DNA of 16,114 bases from positions 1 through 16,114 of the forward strand of contig JBKPDV010000112.1 in NCBI GenBank assembly GCA_046728075.1, written 5' to 3'. This DNA comes from JBKPDV01 sp046728075. Lineage in GTDB: Bacteria > Acidobacteriota > Thermoanaerobaculia > UBA5066 > Gp7-AA6. The notes below the pieces were generated by a model. The model had not been told where the DNA came from. It searched no databases and was given only the letters and a program-made list of their open reading frames with translations. Position 1 is the stretch's first letter. Each line of letters begins with the position of its first letter. The translations under genes and the position numbers were made by a program. Below are positions 14,049-16,114 of the stretch, piece after piece.

Positions 14049-14118
14049 AGACGGAAGCAGGAAGCGGGAAGCGGGAAGACGGAAGCGCTCCTCGCTCCTC
14101 GCTTCCTGCTTCCCGCAC
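14049..14118. repeat. Back-to-back inverted heptamer arrays at a convergent junction
   Basis: Starting on the base after the M20 stop, the units are agacgga, agcagga, agcggga, agcggga, agacgga (14049-14083). They run almost directly into ctcctcg, ctcctcg, cttcctg, cttcccg (14088-14115), which is nearly the reverse complement. The stem is about 28 bases with a loop under 10. The minus-strand membrane-protein gene ends at 14131, so the hairpin lies where convergent transcripts meet and could serve as a two-way terminator. The unit is related to that of the mutL-M20 gap. Confidence 0.9.
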
Positions 14119-14130
14119 CCGGTCGGGCGG

Positions 14131-14757
14131 CTAGACGCCCGCCCGCGGCGGCATCCCGATACCCCGGTCGTGCTCGGCGCGCTTGCGCTTGACGTGGGTG
14201 ATGATCAGGATGAGGCCCAACAGGATGAAGGCCGCCGGGCCTCCCCAGCTGTTCATGACTTCCCAGAACCAGTCCATGTCGACATAGCGATCGATCAGCC
14301 AGAGCGCACCCAGACCGACCAGGATGACGCCCCAGGTCAGAGCGGCGGTGCTCTCACGCGCTTTCGCCATCTGCGGGGAGGGAGCGATGCCCCCTTCCGT
14401 CAAGGCACCCCGATTGATCGCATGCGCCTGCCGGACCGCGTCGATGATGCTGAAGAACCAGATGAACGCGATCAGCGGACCGAAGAACGCCCCACCCCGC
14501 CCGTGGCTCGTCAGGCTGATGCAGAGAATGAAGGCGCCTCCAAATGCGAAGGCGCGCTGGTAGAGGCCGAGATAAAGGTGTCCGAGCCCCGGGAACATCG
14601 AGAGGAACCCGGCCAGCGCAGCTGACTTCCTCTCCACGACCGGAACGTACGCTGTCGCGACCGGGGCCGCCACGGGCGGCGGGGGCGTGGGCGCCGGCTC
14701 CGGGCTGGGGGCCACGGGCTGAGGTGTCGCGGGATGGATCGGGCTATCGCTGCTCAT
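14131..14757 (-). CDS. Multi-pass membrane protein, TM2-like, unknown function
   Basis: This is a 208-residue protein. Residues 1-40 are Pro/Ala-rich and probably disordered. Then follows KSAALAGFLSMFPGLGHLYLGLYQRAFAFGG (about 44-74), which has the positive/GLGHLYLG/hydrophobic pattern of TM2-type domains. A hydrophobic helix lies at about 92-106. After a polar loop come two more probable helices at 140-156 and 173-188, ending in the basic KRKR. The last helix pair resembles small membrane modules found in cell-envelope stress proteins (LiaI/DUF5668-like), but this is a weak likeness. It is the last gene of a sigma/anti-sigma operon, and its ATG overlaps the preceding stop as ATGA, with AGGAG 5 bases upstream. 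A role in envelope sensing or as a target of the sigma factor is inference. Confidence 0.8.
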   Translation of the reverse strand: MSSDSPIHPATPQPVAPSPEPAPTPPPPVAAPVATAYVPVVERKSAALAGFLSMFPGLGHLYLGLYQRAFAFGGAFILCISLTSHGRGGAFFGPLIAFIWFFSIIDAVRQAHAINRGALTEGGIAPSPQMAKARESTAALTWGVILVGLGALWLIDRYVDMDWFWEVMNSWGGPAAFILLGLILIITHVKRKRAEHDRGIGMPPRAGV

Positions 14758-15587
14758 GCGTTCTCCTGTAGGGCGAGATCTTTCTTCCAGCTCGCCACGG
14801 TCAGATCTGTTTCGTTCTTGAAGGGGGCGCTTCTCTCCTGGCCGCTCGACGGGCGGTTGCGCGCCGGCGGAGGATCCGATTTCAAGACCAGTTGGACGGC
14901 GTTGGAAATGGCGGCGCGGCCGTAGCCGAAAACCCGGCTCTTGAGCACCAAACCGCTGCGCAGGGCCTTCTCACCGAATGCTCCCACGCGGTCGGCCAGA
15001 GTCACGCTGGCGGCTCCGGCGACGGATCTTGCTTCCATGGGGATTTCGGTGCGCGCCTTGCGCGCGAGGTCCGCGGGATTGAAGCCTGCCAGCATCACGA
15101 TCAAAGCGGCCGCGTAGGCGAAGGCGATGGCCGACTTCGGATTGACCAGCCAGCGCCATCCGACGCGCGGGACAGCCTTGGCGGCAGGCCGCGCGGAGGC
15201 GGCCAGTCGCCCCGCCAACCACGGCGCCGCCCGCGGGGGAGCGAGCTCGCGGGTGATGCCCAGAGTCCCGCTCGCCAACGCACACCCGCTGCAGCGAGAG
15301 AGATGAAACGCGAGCCGTTGACGGGCAGCGGCCTCGATCTCGTCGTCCATGGCCGCGGCGATGAGCAAGCTGGCGTTTTCGCAGTCGACCGTCCGGGCGG
15401 GAATTGCCAGAAGAGCCTCGCGCAGAGCGGGAGTTCCCGCGGGAGGACGCAGCGCGGAGACGAGCCGCCGCACGGACTGCTGATCCCGATCCGCCGCGGC
15501 GCATGCCGGGCACGACTCGGCGTGCTTGCGACCCTGAAGATCGGAAGCGCCGGCCACGAACAGGCGCTCGAGCTCCTGGCAGCTCAT
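14754..15587 (-). CDS. Membrane anti-sigma factor with two zinc-binding modules
   Basis: This is a 277-residue protein. Two anti-sigma zinc motifs of the H-x3-C-x2-C type are visible: H22-AES-C26-PA-C29 and H95-LSR-C99-SG-C102. The second is preceded by the usual helix C69-ENASLLIAAAMDDEIE. A single membrane helix is likely at about 152-169 (SAIAFAYAAALIVMLAGF). The region beyond it, about 108 residues ending in a charged tail, would be extracytoplasmic, with no known domain. ZAS proteins hold an ECF sigma factor inactive in the cytoplasm until a signal arrives. Its start overlaps the sigma gene stop as ATGA, with GGGAG 7 bases upstream, so expression is coupled to its likely partner. Two complete Cys-His motifs in one protein are less usual than one. 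Confidence 0.85.
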   Translation of the reverse strand: MSCQELERLFVAGASDLQGRKHAESCPACAAADRDQQSVRRLVSALRPPAGTPALREALLAIPARTVDCENASLLIAAAMDDEIEAAARQRLAFHLSRCSGCALASGTLGITRELAPPRAAPWLAGRLAASARPAAKAVPRVGWRWLVNPKSAIAFAYAAALIVMLAGFNPADLARKARTEIPMEARSVAGAASVTLADRVGAFGEKALRSGLVLKSRVFGYGRAAISNAVQLVLKSDPPPARNRPSSGQERSAPFKNETDLTVASWKKDLALQENA

Positions 15588-16114
15588 ACGAATGCTCCCG
15601 CGGCGATGGCGACGGACGCGAAGGCGCCCGGCCCGCGGCTTTCGTGGCGCTCGCGAATCTTTTTGGCGACTTCGGCGCGGGCGCGGAAGAGGCGAGACTT
15701 GACTGTCCCGTCGGGCAGCTCGAGCGCCCGCCCGATCTCCTCGTAGGCGAGCCCATCGAGATCCCGCAAGACCAGGATCTCGGCCAGATCCTCCGGAATC
15801 TCCGAGAGCGCTGCAAAGAGCATCTTGGTCCGCTCCCGGCGGATCGCGTCGGCGGCCGGGTCGTCGCTGGAGGTCAGCATCGGCGCCACCGCCTCGTCGG
15901 AGACGAAGCGGAAGGACTTCTCGCGCTTGCTGCGGCGGTAGCGGTCGATGCAGAGATTGCGGGAGAGAGAGGCGATCCAGGCGATCAGCGGAAAGCCTCC
16001 GTCATAGCGGTGCAGGTTCTCGAAGATCTTCAGGAAGATCTCCTGCGACAGCTCTTCGGCGTCTTCCCGCGTCAACGTGAAGTGGTAAGCCACCGAGTAC
16101 ACTTTTTGGCTGAA
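15584..16114 (-). CDS. ECF-type RNA polymerase sigma factor (5' end beyond the right edge)
   Basis: At least 176 residues of a sigma-70 family extracytoplasmic-function factor are visible. The frame is open to the edge as FSQKVYSVAYHFTLTREDAEELSQEIFLKIFENL, the middle of region 2, so the N-terminus is cut off; the internal GTG at 16100-16102 is probably not the start. Region 2 continues with FPLIAWIASLSRNLCIDRYRRSKRE (-10 recognition). Region 4 is LSEIPEDLAEILVLRDLDGLAYEEIGRALELPDGTVKSRLFRARAEVAKKI, a typical helix-turn-helix for -35 binding. The stop overlaps the anti-sigma start by ATGA. The last 18 residues (SRGPGAFASVAIAAGAFV) are an unusually hydrophobic tail for an ECF factor. Its targets cannot be seen here. 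Confidence 0.93.
   Translation of the reverse strand, partial: FSQKVYSVAYHFTLTREDAEELSQEIFLKIFENLHRYDGGFPLIAWIASLSRNLCIDRYRRSKREKSFRFVSDEAVAPMLTSSDDPAADAIRRERTKMLFAALSEIPEDLAEILVLRDLDGLAYEEIGRALELPDGTVKSRLFRARAEVAKKIRERHESRGPGAFASVAIAAGAFV

Noticed and set aside
2716..14118. CRISPR array
   Set aside because: Units of 7-8 bases without unique spacers, and no cas genes; these are short tandem repeats.
14049..14130. Standard intrinsic terminator
   Set aside because: The hairpin is strong but no run of T follows on either side, so I list it as a repeat with possible terminator function only.
1..16114. Insertion sequence, prophage or integron
   Set aside because: No transposase, integrase or phage gene is present; all genes are intact core or metabolic types with uniform base composition, apart from edge-cut ones.
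1..16114. tRNA or rRNA genes
   Set aside because: No cloverleaf with the conserved T-loop (GGTTCGAATC-like) and no rRNA block was found in the intergenic gaps, which are short and filled with repeats.

Overview
The window is high-GC, densely coded bacterial DNA, with mostly housekeeping genes and no plasmid, phage or transposon signature. The candidate lineage is an Acidobacteriota-like or other deep-branching, high-GC, soil or groundwater bacterium. This rests on a futalosine-pathway menaquinone gene (mqnE), two-subunit glycyl-tRNA synthetase next to recO and pyruvate phosphate dikinase, a MutL carrying its own endonuclease motif, and Tat-exported M20 and YtcJ-type hydrolases. It is inference only, because no rRNA or other taxonomic marker is present.

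Layout. (1) Bases 1-1877, minus strand: an MFS transporter, a small zinc-ribbon protein, and the 5' part of mqnE, which runs off the left edge and overlaps the zinc-ribbon gene by GTGA. (2) Bases 1878-1979: a divergent gap with an AT-rich dyad. (3) Bases 1980-14048, plus strand: recO, glyQ, glyS, ppdK, a YtcJ-like amidohydrolase, mutL and a Tat-exported M20-family protein. (4) Bases 14131-16114, minus strand: an ECF sigma factor (5' end beyond the right edge), a membrane anti-sigma factor with two zinc-binding modules, and a multi-pass membrane protein, joined by two ATGA overlaps. No gene-free stretch reaches 300 bases; the longest is 201 bases (10477-10677), with a hairpin-rich repeat.

The most unusual feature lies between the genes. 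Six of the seven gaps that follow the plus-strand genes hold short tandem repeats with a 7-base unit (8 bases in one gap). The unit differs from gap to gap, but in each case the array begins at the upstream stop codon. In four gaps it is followed by a second array that is nearly its reverse complement, so the transcript could fold into a long hairpin. The seventh gap (before mutL) has a different, GC-rich hairpin element containing gtaggggcg.

Two other patterns stand out. Four plus-strand genes (recO, glyQ, mutL, M20) lack a Shine-Dalgarno sequence and instead have a -10-like hexamer (TAGACT, TAAACT or CATAAT) ending 6-7 bases before the start codon, which predicts leaderless mRNAs; ppdK and the two downstream genes of the sigma operon have ordinary Shine-Dalgarno sites. 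The M20 protein keeps the fold motifs but has lost three of the five canonical metal ligands, so it is either catalytically reworked or a pseudoenzyme.
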